DNA of 64,000 nucleotides from Buxus sempervirens (lineage: Eukaryota; Streptophyta; Magnoliopsida; Buxales; Buxaceae), in NCBI GenBank assembly GCA_947561395.2, contig OX387182.1, positions 53,095,283 to 53,159,282 of the forward strand, read 5' to 3'. Of this stretch, positions 53,908 to 64,000 are shown piece by piece. How positions within the stretch are numbered: position 1 is the first letter of the stretch; the number at the start of each line of letters is the position of its first letter. A program made the translations under genes and the position numbers. The notes under the pieces were generated by a model. It did not search any database. It saw only the letters and a program-made list of their open reading frames with translations, and was not told where the DNA came from.

Positions 53908-54485
53908 CTATATCATAATTTTTTCATCTTTGGCATATTGACACATATCTCCAGAGTATGACCTTAGATGGTTTAACAGACACCCGGTGCCATCAAATTG
54001 ATGCAGGTCAGGGCACTTGAATTTTGGTGGAAGTTGAACATCAGTGAAGAAGCAGAGGCTGTCTAAAGTAGCCTCTATGGGGACCGCACTGGGTCGTAGA
54101 CTTTTCAGTTCTTTACGCAAACATCTACCTCTGCCTTAGTGACTGCCATCTTTTCATCAAATTGGGCCTGCTGTGTTCTATACCAATCTTCCTCTTCTTG
54201 CCCCAGTTGGGCAGGTGCAATAGTTTGTGGGAGAGGCACAGCTTGTGGAGGTGGAGGTGGTACCAACGGAGCTGGGTACACAGGGTATGGTGGTGGAACC
54301 TCTGTCTGAACTGGCAGCTGTTGAGCAACGGGAGGAAGCATCCTTAATTCCCTTATTTCTGCCATTAACTCCTGGATTATGGTTCCCATATTGTCAATCC
54401 TCTGTTGCAGATCAGTTACTGTCTGTGTCTGGCTTGACTCTCCCTGATCTTGCCTTGACGATGTCTGTTCCCTTGACTGTTCCAT
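53908..54485 (-). pseudogene. Element C Gag N-terminal part with two lesions
   Basis: Gag starts at 54485 (MEQSREQTSS) with the IIQELMAEIREL helix and a proline-rich linker, as in D. Compared with D, the reading frame loses one base near 54113, and a TAG stop lies at 53908-53910, just before the Gag core continues in the long frame. These two changes, plus the shift near 47350, are the only coding breaks I find in C. Confidence 0.8.
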
Positions 54486-54545
54486 TTCAAGTCTTTTCCT
54501 GGATCTTAACAGGTACGGGCTTCGAGAAGCAATTGTGGTACCTGG

Positions 54546-56890
54546 TGTAGACACCTGATTTTTGCACCCCTAAAATGGCAAAAAATGAAAAGTCAAACTT
54601 TTAGTCAAACCTTGAGGGGGTCAAAAAATTGACTTTTTGATTCAAGATAATTTGGCCATCAAACTTTACATCATTGAAAAGAGCATTTCGACACGATTCT
54701 AACGCAACTGGGTTTGCTGGAATCGGAGTCCAGGTGAGAAAAATATGGCCCGGTCAAACTTCCAGAAAGCAAAAAGTTGACTTTTTGCTCGGCCCCAATC
54801 CAACTACCAAAATTGATCTCAATAGATAACTGGTTTCGAGCTGATTCCAACGACATTAAGTTTGCTCAAATCGGACACCAGATGAAGAAGATATGGGCAG
54901 TTGAAGTTTCAAGAAAACTGCCCGTTTGGCAGAAAAGCAGCAAAAAAGCAAAATGAATTAACAAAATCAATAAAAAACATTTAATAAAACATATCTTAAT
55001 ATTTTAACATTAAATAAAAAGTATCTTAATATTTTAATAGTATAATCTTAGATTTTTTAATAAAATATTAAGAAAATCGGACAAGAATCTTTAATTAAAT
55101 CAAATTGAATAAGAGATTTCGGATCCGGCATTTAAAAAACGTGCTTAACCGCACTTGAAGTACGGTTTGATCCGAACCGCACTTCAGATACGGTTCGATC
55201 TTCTAGAAGGTGGACGCGTGTCCTGTACGGCGACAGCTGGCAGATTCGCGCAGATTTGCACATGTTGAATGCCAACCGCACTTAAAGTACGGTTTTTGAT
55301 TTTTTAGTACAATTTTGTCACAACCGCACTTCAAGTACGGTTGTGACCAAACCGCACTTCAAGTACGGTTCCGACACTTTTTTTGCCTATAAATAGAGAG
55401 CCAGCCCCCCCATTTGAAACAAGCTGGTCCCTCAGTCCCCACACCCTCTCCCCCTGTCTTCTACCTGTCCGAAACTCTGTCCAAACTCTGTCCCTCTCAA
55501 AAATCAAACCCCAAATGCCCAAAATACCCCTGGTAAGCCTAAACCTTGCCTAAAACCCTCTCCTTTCACCCATTTGACTGAAGAACCCAGCCAAACCCTG
55601 TTCAAATCATCCCAAGGAATCCTAGAGGACGCGGAAGCGCTGCCAAAATTGCTTGGAAGAACCACAACCTATCAAGACTAACAAACATTCCTACTGTAAG
55701 TATTTCTTTTTAATACAATGAGATTATCTTCCCTTCTCTTTAAGTTTTTATGCATTTTGTTCTAACCCTCTTATTAGTTGTGTAAAGCCACAATGATCTC
55801 AAGTCAGGTTGATGGTTCCATGAAAAGAAGAGAAGAATGTGTCTTAAAGAAAAAAGACACCTTTTACCAACAATTAAGTTTATTTGACTAACCAATCTTA
55901 ATGAACATGTTTTACCCCTGTAAATTCCCTTCATTCCCTTCTTGCAAGTTGACTGTGGGTGACTAAGAGACAATCTCACCTCCCTAAAGTGCAAAAGAGA
56001 AGAAGAAGATGGCTTCACAAGCCAAATAAAGAAAACGGATAATCCTGGAGATTGAAATCGGTGTAAATAAGTGAAACTAGGCAGCAACCGCACATACAGA
56101 GCGGTTCTGACCAAACCGCACTAAGAGTACGGTCAGATTAGAAAAATAACTTAAAAAACCAATTTATCTGGACCGGTTGAACCTGATTCGACCCAAACCG
56201 GCTTGAACCGGCCTTTTAGATAATTTGGGCTATCTTAAGCCCATTTTTAGACTGTGGGCCTAGATGGGCCCACCAAGACCACCCTGGGCCCACTTGTGGG
56301 GCCCACCTCAGACCGGCCCAAACCCGGCCCGTTCTCAATAAGACGGGCCCAAGGCCAATTGACTCAGGCTAATGGGCCCATTCCAAGCCCACCAAGCCCA
56401 AACTAAAATTGTAAATTCATAAAACTTAATAAAATAACCAAACGGGTTACCCAATAACCCAACTGGGCCCAAGGCCCAACCTTGGCAATCCACGGGTCTT
56501 CCAACGGGACCCGAGTCCGACCCACTTCATCTAAATAAATAAGAAAGATAAAATCAAAATAAAAGGGACCCACACCTTCAGAGGGCCCCGCCAGACCAAA
56601 TAAGACAGCATGCTGGCCTAGGAAAAGGGTGAAATTGACTCAAAAAACCAGGGAGACCCGAGGGACCCGTCAGACCGATGGGGCGGACCGGGGTGTCTTT
56701 AGGACTTCCCCGAACCGTAACCGAGGACTTAGCTAGATCTCTAATAAGCCGTAGACCAGACTTAGACCCGGTTAGGGCAAAACCGTGTCTGCCTGCACTC
56801 TCAGGCAGTGGCGACTCCGAAAGTCCCGAGGCACGCACTGAAAGTGCGCCCGGTGTGCGATCTAGGATCCAGGATTTTTAGGTGCGCACA
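54546..56890 (+). mobile_element. Element D 5' LTR (2.35 kb)
   Basis: Starts TGTAGACACCTG and ends GGTGCGCACA. It aligns with the element C LTR over its length. Two U3 units 148 bases apart (54743 and 54891 markers), a palindrome cluster, TATA box 55388-55395 and a downstream palindrome pair (56085-56134) are present. Blocks near 56260-56560 are rich in GGGCCC / CCCA words, also seen in the other LTRs. Confidence 0.88.
55147..55395 (+). promoter_or_regulatory. Element D LTR promoter: five CCGCACTT palindromes and TATA box
   Basis: Palindromes of type AACCGCACTT / AAGTACGGTT lie at 55147-55167, 55174-55196, 55274-55294, 55321-55343 and 55349-55370. TATAAATA follows at 55388-55395. Two further copies lie downstream at 56085-56106 and 56113-56134. 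The position is the same as in element C, but the outer arms differ. Confidence 0.75.
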
Positions 56891-56893
56891 GCT

Positions 56894-56913
56894 TGGCGAC
56901 TCCACTGGGGACA
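56894..56913 (+). other. Element D primer-binding site
   Basis: TGGCGACTCCACTGGGGACA lies three bases after the LTR end. It is of the tRNA-Arg type and identical to those of B and the family-A element. Confidence 0.88.
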
Positions 56914-58213
56914 CCTCAACCCAGTCGGACCCTGGTTATCAAATGAGTCAACTAGGTGGATATAAGCAGATTTAGGAAGTACTTCTTGTCCAACCTTAGT
57001 GGTTTATGGAACTTATGCAATTACATGATATTGGGGGATCCTGTCACAAGGACGAGATAATTGCCTAAGGAAAGTGGAATTTAAGCGGTTCCCTGTGACC
57101 CTCCACTTACCTGGGGATCCACCCAAACATTCTATTGCATACTGTTCTGTATTCTCACTATAAAAGTGACATTAAGGAACCCTTAATCAGCCTACTATCC
57201 GAGAATCACCCGATTAGACACAGCACTTGGCTCCACTGCACATACAAGCACCTCACTACACTGTGAATGAATTTTTTTTTTAACTGCGTGGGGTGACATG
57301 CACGAGGGAGTCTGCATGAATGATCCAAATTGAATGCTGTCTACACCATGTGAATGCTCTTCTTAACCAAAACCTAGATCTCTCTAGCAGCCACCCTTCT
57401 TCAATCGAGAAACTTACTTTTGGGATGGTATTAGCCCTACGCTCCCGTGGCTTGCCGGAGAAAGCAGGGTAAACCCATCTCCCCAGGTTTCTAGATTCTT
57501 CAAGCGCCATTGGTTTATTGCCATGGTACGCGAAGGGTCTAGTACTTGGCTCAGACCCTTGACGGCAGGCGCCTTGGGCTGGGTATCCTTCCCCACCTAT
57601 TACTTCTGATAAACCCTGATGTGAGCATGAACATGAATGAACAAATAAGGGTAAAATCAATATGGGGCATTAACCCCCACCTGCATTGGTCTTAACCCTA
57701 ATTTGAGGAAATTAACTCGATTTAATCCGTGCATTCAAGTCGGTCTTGGTTTAGTTGAAAGCCGGCCAGATCAGACAGAAATGGGTCAGAACAGAGGCAG
57801 AAAAACCCTAGAGATAGGATTTCAGCCCACCTGCCGAATGGCAAATTTGTACCCTCCTTTTGGGTTCTCAACAACCCTAAAGGTGATTCTCTTTTCAGAT
57901 TTATTTTTGTAAATTTCGCCCTCGAAGGCGAGTTGTAAATATTATTTTCAGTCTGACACTAGGGGCAGATGAAAGAGCAGATGAAAGAACAGATGAAAGA
58001 AAAAGCCGGCTAAGACCTGAATGCGTTTTCCAAACATTTAAGGGACATAACCCTTAAAACCCCATAACTTGAGTGCTTGGATTTGATTCTTGATTGCATA
58101 AACTGATTAGGCATTGATTTAATTTTTGCATATCTTGTTGCATGCCTTAGACTAATTTAGAGTTTTTGGTGGAAAACCCTAAATTGACTTGGAATTTCAA
58201 TCGGATAGTCGGC
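56914..58213 (+). other. Element D 5' leader before ORF1
   Basis: No coding motif. Contains a T run (57270-57278), blocks shared with the leader of B, and a short 'agatgaaagaac' repeat (57968-58000). Confidence 0.6.
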
Positions 58214-59647
58214 ATGGCATCTTCATCATCGACTGAGAGAATTCGCTTCCCTAGGATAGAGAAGTGTGCCTTTGATACCCCTTGGATCTGTTCTTGGACA
58301 AGGCAATTGCAAGGAGATGAGCAAATTAAATGGGAACAGAAATACCACATGGGACAAACTCTGTCATTGTTAAATGTGCCCATTAATTGGGACATGATTC
58401 AGGCGGCCCTACCTTTCTGGGATCCCCAACTTTCACTCTTTAGGTTTGGAACTAATGAGTTGACACTCACAATTGAGGAATTTGAACTATTCCTCCGATT
58501 CCGTGACCATGGAGAACCAGCCAGGCCAAGTCTCAAAGATAGCTACAAGAATGAAGCTTGTACTTTCTTTGGCCTACCCAGAGGAGAATTCCAGACTTTA
58601 GGAGGTGACCAAGCATTCACGCGGGTCTCTAAAACCTTCCTCGCTGAAAAGATAAGGGACAAAAAGCAGGAAAGACCCCGTGTTTGGTGGGACACCTTCA
58701 CCCTCGTGGTTCTGTCACAGCTCTTCTTTCCTACTGGGGGAGACACCATTAATTTGGCCCTCATGGAAATTGTAGACCAACTCCAAGTGAAATTCTGAAT
58801 TGCACCATTGATCCTTGCTCAGCTATATCATGCCTTGACCATGACCAAGAACGGAACTAGGAGGTTTCAAGGATGCACTCCTCTCCTACACATTTGGCTT
58901 CAAGATCACCTGATGGTTGCTGAACCTATCAGCCCACGTTATGGGTACGTCCGTGACAATGTCACATTGATGGCCCGAAGAGAGATTAGACCAGACTTAC
59001 CCTCCAGAGAGGACTGGTTTGACCACTTTCTCCAACTAAAAGGAGAAACGGATATAAGATGGGGAGGCACATTTGACCAAACATATACTCCCGTCATAGC
59101 TTTCAGGAAGAGATATTGCCTAGCCTTGATAGGCTTGACCCATGCCATGCCATACTATCCGGTTCGAATTCTGAGACAGTTTGGGAAGTCTCAGGGAATA
59201 CCGATCAAGGATGAGGCGGAAGGATTAACTGGCCCACTTACATGGGAATTGAAGAAAAAATTGATGAAGGAATGGCAACACGTGCACATACTCCAAGAGG
59301 ACATTTTCACTGCATCCGATGTTCGTAATTACGAACAATGGATTGCTCGAGAAACTGGCCTAGACAGCCCACCTCCTCTCCATATCGTCACCTCTGACGA
59401 TATCCCAGTTCCGCCCCCTGACACATACAGGGATAGGGTGGCCGAACTGCGGGAATCTCATTCTCGAATCCATAGTGCATACGTGGATTCCGAGCGTAAA
59501 AAGAAGCAGGCCAATGAGGCCCTTCAACAGTAGCTTGACACCATGCGCAGACGCGCAAAAGAGGACCGACGTCTGCGGAATAAACTTCTGCGTGCCTTGA
59601 AAAGGCGAGACGTGTCCTTTCATTATGATGATGACCAACCTAGCTAG
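58214..59647 (+). pseudogene. Element D ORF1 (upstream ORF), two in-frame stops
   Basis: From the ATG at 58214 (MASSSSTERIRFPRIEKC) one frame runs 477 codons to 59647, broken only by TGA at 58796-58798 (codon 195) and TAG at 59531-59533 (codon 440). Visible blocks: DPQLSLFRFGTNELTLTIEE, LFLRFRD, RVSKTFLAEKIRDKK, WDTFTLVVLSQLFFPT, ARREIRPDLP and a basic, probably coiled-coil C-terminus (RRRAKEDRRLRNKLLRALKRR). The 'LTPTIEE' type block is typical of plant ORF1/DUF7745-like proteins found upstream of gag in Ogre elements. Function unknown; no catalytic motif is visible. Homologous to the decayed ORF1 of B, whose line lacks the stop at codon 195. Confidence 0.8.
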
Positions 59648-59754
59648 ACTCTGGGTTTGTTTGTTTTGTTTAATCTTGAAATTACTTGTTCTGAATTTTG
59701 GCATTGTACTTCTTTTTCATGAAGAATTTTGTGCTAAATTTAATAAAGTCAATT

Positions 59755-60220
59755 AAGACATCCTCAAAGTCCTTTCTTAAACAGTCTGGCCCCAATCCTT
59801 CAACTTCAAAACTTTCAGGCGATCTGAATAAAGAACTCGCCAAATCCTTAAACCCAAGGGTTCTGAATAAAGAACACCCAATTCTTACCAACTTCCCCAT
59901 ATTCCGAAATTATCAATTTCAAATTTGAGTCTTAAATCTTTAAGGGTTCTGAATAAAGAACACCCAATTCAAAATTTTTAGGCGATCTGAGTAAAGAACT
60001 CGCCAAATTGTTTGAATCTTTAAACTAAAGGGTTCTAAATAAAGAACACCCCATTTTTACCATCAACTCTAAAACTTTCAGGCAATCTGAATAAAGAACT
60101 TGCCAAAGGAATTTTTAAACACAGGGGGTTCGGAGTAAAGAACACCCCATCCTTGTCAACTTTCAAGATTCAAGCTTAAGTCTTAAAACCCCAGGGTTCT
60201 GAATAAAGAACACCCAATCC
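59755..60220 (+). repeat. Element D hairpin repeats with a constant TCTGAATAAAGAA core
   Basis: Eight copies of a small stem-loop lie at 59818-59841, 59858-59879, 59944-59965, 59981-60004, 60030-60051, 60081-60104, 60125-60148 and 60194-60215. The core (T)CTGAATAAAGAA is nearly constant while the arms vary in matched fashion: GGCGA/TCGCC, GGCAA/TTGCC, GGGTT/AACACCC, GGGGTT/AACACCCC. Confidence 0.85.
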
Positions 60221-60249
60221 CTTGAGCTCAGATCACACCCGTCTGATTT

Positions 60250-60670
60250 AAGAGATCACACGATCAGCCTATGGGGCACCGAAGCCACTGGTGTTTAAAC
60301 CAGAAAATTGGCAGAGGATCGTCCTGGCATAGCATACCCCGTTGTGTGGCACCAAAGTCAAGCAACTAAGCTAACGACTAAGGTACGCTCGGGTATCCCT
60401 AGCCGAACTCTTGGGGCACTGATGCCACTGGTGTTTAAACCAGAAAATTGGCAAAGGATCGTCCTGGCATAGCATACCCCGTTGTGTGGCACCAAGGTCA
60501 AGCAACTAAGCTAACGACTAAGGTACGCTCGGGTATCCCTAGCCGAACTCTTAGGGCACTGAAGCCACTGGTAATTAAACCAGAAAATTGGCAAAGGATC
60601 GTCCTGGCATAGCCTTCCCCGTTGTGAGGCGTCAAAGTCAATGGTGATTGAACCAACGACTAGCTAAGAC
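60250..60670 (+). repeat. Element D tandem repeat, about 141-bp unit
   Basis: Blocks such as 'gccactggtgtttaaaccag' near 60283, 60425 and 60562 and 'ggatcgtcctggcatagc' near 60316, 60457 and 60597 mark three units of about 141 bases. The third diverges after 'cccgttgtg'. Each unit has a CTGGT/ACCAG inverted repeat. Confidence 0.8.
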
Positions 60671-60814
60671 ACGCCCAGGAACTACTAGCCGAAGTAAGTT
60701 GCTAAAACCATCAGAGATTAAACTGAAAATTGGTACACCTGGATGCTGCTGTTTAGCTCATCCCCTGCGGAGACTTAACATAGTCCAACCTCGTGATACT
60801 GAGCTCAAACCAAC

Positions 60815-60990
60815 CTTTTAAACCGGGTTCTCTCCCCCAGCCGTTTGGCTAAAATAAACCAGTCTAAACCGGGTTCTCTCCCCCAGCCGTTCGGCTAAAA
60901 TAGATCAATTTAGGGTTCCCTTTCCCAGCCGTTTGGCTAAAATAGACCAATTTAAACCGGGTTCTCTCTCCCAACCAGTTGGTTAAAATA
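60815..60990 (+). repeat. Element D hairpin repeat just upstream of gag
   Basis: Four units of about 46 bases read GGGTTCTCTCCCCC, then a small inverted repeat, then AAAATA(G). Inverted repeats lie at 60839-60850 (AGCC/GGCT), 60885-60896 (AGCC/GGCT), 60927-60938 (AGCC/GGCT) and 60973-60984 (AACC/GGTT, both arms changed). The series corresponds to 17470-18575 of element B. Confidence 0.8.
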
Positions 60991-61194
60991 GATCAGGTTC
61001 TAGATTCCCAATCATTCTCAAAATAACTCAAATAAATCAATCTTTAGATAGTTAAAATAGATCTGTAATCATTAAAATTGATAATTTGACTGCATAAACC
61101 ATGTAAAAATTGCACTAATTAATGGTTGTTTCAAGCAGGTACCAAAATTGCTTTCTGAAGCCCGTACCTGTTAAGATCCAGGAAAAGACTTGAG
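60991..61194 (+). other. Element D leader immediately before gag
   Basis: About 200 bases with no coding motif. The last 55, from about 'caggtaccaaaattg', match the point at which element C is interrupted by D. Confidence 0.6.
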
Positions 61195-64000
61195 ATGGAC
61201 CAGCCAAGGGAACAGACCTCATCAGGACAGGATCAGGCAGAGTCCAGCCAGACGCAAACAGTGACTGACCTGCAACAAAGGATTGACAGTATGGGGACTA
61301 TTATTCAAGAGTTAATGGCAGAATTGAGAGAACTCAGAATGACTCCCCCTGCTGCGCCAGTGACTCTGCAGCAACCAATTGTTCCACCGCAGATGGATGC
61401 TCCACCACCATACCCTGCGTACCCAGCTCCGTTGGTACCACCTCCACCTCCGCAAGCTGTGCCTCTTCCACAGGTTATTGCACCTGCCCAACTGGGGCAA
61501 GAAGAGGAAGATTGGTATAGAACACAGCAGGCCCAGTTTGATGAAAAGATGGCAGCCACTAAGTCAGAGGAAGATGCTTTGCGTGAAGAGCTGAAAAGCC
61601 TACGACCCAGTGCGGTCCCCATGGAGGCTACTTTAGAAAGCCTCTGCTTCTTCTCCGATGTTCAACTCCCACCGAAATTCAAGTGCCCTGACTTGAATCA
61701 GTTTGAAGGCACCGGGTGCCCATTAAACCACCTCAGGTCATACTCTGGAGATATGTGTCAATATGCTAAAGATGAAAAAATTATGATACAGTTCTTTCAG
61801 AGGTCGTTGACAGGAGCAGCATATAACTGATTTTTGGGTTTGGATAAGACTAAGATCAAGAGTTGGAATGACTTAGCTGCCAAGTTCATCCAACAATACC
61901 GATTGAACAGTCAGATAGTTCAGACCAGGGCAGAGTTACAAAGGCTCTCCAGGAAGAATCAGGAATCAGTACGAGAATATGCCAAGAGGTGGAAAGAATT
62001 GGCGACCCTAGTCCAACCCCCACTACTTGAACAGGAGATGACCTCCTTGTTCATTGCATCACTTGGACAGCCATTCTTTTCCCTGCTACTGGGGCAAAGC
62101 ACTTCTAACTTCAATGACTTGATTCTGACGGCAGATAGAATTGAAGATGCGGTCAGGGCTGGAAAGATAGATGGCAGTGGTCAAGGCTCTACACAGAGAA
62201 GGCCAGCAACAGGACAGAGTAGCAGAAATTAGGGACAAGAGCCTAGGAGGCAGGAAACTCAGGTTGTTAATTATGTACAACCAACACAGCCTTACTGTAT
62301 CTCTCAAAGGCCTGAAGGCCAGGGGCAACCCATGAGAAGGACGAGATAAGAGGCAGAGGCAAGGATGAAGAGGGTGTTCACCCCATTGCCTTATGCACCT
62401 GCAGAACTATTGGCTACACTGCTAAAGAAGGGGTACCTTCAAATCAAGCCTCCTAACCCTAGAATGATTAACTCACGAAGTTATAATACAGCAGAGAGAT
62501 GCGAGTATCATTCTGGAGCTCTCGGGCATTCAACAAATCGATGCTGGGATTTGAGACATGACATACAGGATCTGATAGACAGTAAGAAGATCTCTGTAGA
62601 TCCCCCAGCACCAGCAGCACCTACTCCTCCTACTGGTACGACCACTAACCCTCTCCCAGACCATAATAAGGCTTCTGGCAGCGGAACGGTACATCAGATC
62701 ATCAGTGATCAAGGCAGTGAACTATAGGTTGACCCGTCCTTATTGATCGGACGACCGGGGCAAGTCGTCAAGATTCATCTCCAAGAAGGGACAATCTATC
62801 AACAGATACATGTCATTAATGAAGAGGAGGGGGAAGAAACCTTCATGGGGTTCCCTCTGGTGCATTTCAACTTTCCCGAACCAGAGCCTTTCTATCCTCC
62901 ACCCGTCCCAAACTCACCCCCATTGAACATCTTTGACATGATGAACCCATTCAATGAGCCTGTGGACTTCCTACTGGAACCACCCACCCTTAACTTACAC
63001 CAACTTCACCTTGACCCAACCTACTCCGCTGTGCCTCCACCTTACCAATTCCTACCCATGTACCATGATTCTACCGTCACTTCCACTGAAAGAGAAGTCG
63101 ATCGGATCACCCGTTCTGGTCGATACATAGACCCTAACCCTCCACCTGCACCAGAGGGAGAAACTAGTGAAGAAAGAACAAGGAAAGAAAAAGGGAAGGA
63201 TGTGGCCACTGAATTGCCACAGACCCATAAAAAGAAAGGGAAGGCCCCAGAAGAAGAGATTGAAAAACTCCACTACAATGCCTTCACTCCGGAGTATGAT
63301 CTAGTGCAGCAGTTGAATAAGACACCAGCCCAGATATCCATTATGCGTCTCTTATTGGATTCAGACAAACATAAGGACGTACTTGTGAAAATACTGGGCG
63401 ATACTCATGTGCCTGACGACATCAGCCCTGAGCAGCTAGAAACAGTCATGTCTATAATTGCTACGCCAGAAGCAATCTCCTTTTCCTTAGCAGACTTGCC
63501 CCCTGAAGGTTATAATCACACGAAACCTCTGTTTATCACTGTAAGGTGCTCCGATTTAATAGTGAGCCGGGTCATGATTGATAACGGGTCAGCTCTGAAT
63601 ATCTGCCCGGTCAGGACCTTCCACAGTCTGCAGCTGAATGATGATTTGATCAAGCCTAGCTCCAATAATGTCCGCGGATTTGACAATGCTAAGAAGGATT
63701 CCCTTGGGGAAGTTACTTTGGAAGTTACAATTGCTGAAAGGGCCTTCTTCATCACCTTTGAGTTGATGGACATTAATGCCTCCTTTAATTTGCTGATTGG
63801 AAGACCTTGGCTACATCAAGCAGGGGCAGTCCCGTCCACTTTACATCGAATGATCCGATTTATCTCGGGAAATCAATTGATCACGATACATGCAGAAAAT
63901 CACAGAGAATTTGAACAAGGAGGGGTACCTGTGGTTGATTATGAGCTGCCTACTTCCCTGAACTTTCAAGCCATTGAAATGGTACAAGTAAACAGCATTC
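61195..64000 (+). pseudogene. Element D gag-protease (pol start), four in-frame stops, runs off window
   Basis: Gag begins at 61195 (MDQPREQTSSGQDQ). One reading frame continues without shift to the window edge, broken by TGA 61828-61830, TAG 62230-62232, TAA 62347-62349 and TAG 62725-62727. It contains the helix IIQELMAELREL, the proline-rich linker, the Gag core (FKCPDLNQFEGTGCPLNHL; YAKRWKELATLV), the CCHC-like knuckle (about 62500-62560), an acidic proline-rich stretch, and the protease with DNGS near 63580 and LIGRPWLHQAG near 63793. Compared with C, each stop replaces a W, Q or E codon by a single base change. D is therefore coding-dead in gag although the frame is otherwise kept. Confidence 0.85.

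Larger units (their letters stand above)
42694..54545 (-). mobile_element. Element C: Tat/Ogre-type Ty3/gypsy element with near-complete gag-pol
   Basis: Minus-strand element with 3' LTR 42694-45071, polypurine tract 45072-45092, 3' region to 46849, and gag-pol from 54485 to 46850. At 54546 the LTR of element D starts, inside the leader just before gag, so the 5' LTR, PBS and ORF1 of C should lie beyond D, outside the window. C is the only copy here with a long continuous pol frame, so it, or its close relatives, is the likely enzyme source for the group. Confidence 0.85.
54546..64000 (+). mobile_element. Element D: Tat/Ogre-type Ty3/gypsy element, right side outside window
   Basis: Plus-strand element: 5' LTR 54546-56890, PBS 56894-56913, leader, ORF1 58214-59647, repeat-rich spacer, and gag-pol from 61195 through protease to the window edge. 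It is inserted into the leader of element C; CCTGG (54541-54545) is the expected left target duplication. D and C are close relatives in opposite orientation. Confidence 0.88.

Noticed and set aside
54105-54554. Reading C and D as one element with inverted halves
   Set aside because: D has its own LTR with TG end, PBS and ORF1, while C stops inside its leader exactly where D starts; nesting explains both without an inversion.
56894-56913. Possible tRNA-Arg gene fragment
   Set aside because: Only the complement of the tRNA 3' end is present, three bases after an LTR end, which is the definition of a primer-binding site.

Overview
This window is nuclear DNA from a flowering plant with a large, retrotransposon-rich genome, most likely a eudicot. 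The evidence is the Ty3/gypsy Tat/Ogre-type LTR retrotransposons, a two-exon CYP71-clan cytochrome P450, a plant L1-type LINE and an Au-like SINE. The species cannot be named from the sequence. No rRNA, tRNA gene, CRISPR array or prokaryotic operon was seen.

Layout. 1-1569 is the 3' part of a plus-strand family-A LTR. 1570-3988 is non-coding body of a minus-strand family-A element with its primer-binding site (PBS). 3991-28835 is that element's 5' LTR, split by two insertions: element B (4947-25166, minus strand, gag-bearing but without pol) and solo LTR E (25219-28189, perfect 5-bp target duplication). 28836-33734 holds a SINE and two nested family-A solo LTRs. 33740-42615 is the only gene-bearing stretch: a TRIM-like element, two 5'-truncated LINE insertions with long target duplications, an apparently intact P450 gene (38355-41605), and a broken P450 tandem copy cut at 42615.

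From 42616 to the right edge the insertions are nested: P450 pseudogene, then family-A LTR (plus), then element C (minus, near-complete gag-pol), then element D (plus, running off the edge). The other halves of all of these should lie to the right of the window.

B, C and D share one plan: long LTR, tRNA-Arg-type PBS, an ORF1 of unknown function upstream of gag (seen in B and D), gag with a CCHC-like knuckle, protease, G-patch, reverse transcriptase, a catalytically odd RNase H, a second RNase H, integrase, a long 3' untranslated region, and a polypurine tract. Only C has a nearly uninterrupted polyprotein. D has in-frame stops and B has lost pol, so B would depend on enzymes from relatives such as C.

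The most notable structure is not protein-coding. Each LTR carries palindromes upstream of its TATA box whose arms are specific to that element while the centre is shared. In D, the leader between ORF1 and gag carries tandem small hairpins with matched arm changes. In B, the U3 carries an exactly 147-bp tandem repeat. These are offered as candidates for an element-specific recognition or RNA-structure system; that function is inference.
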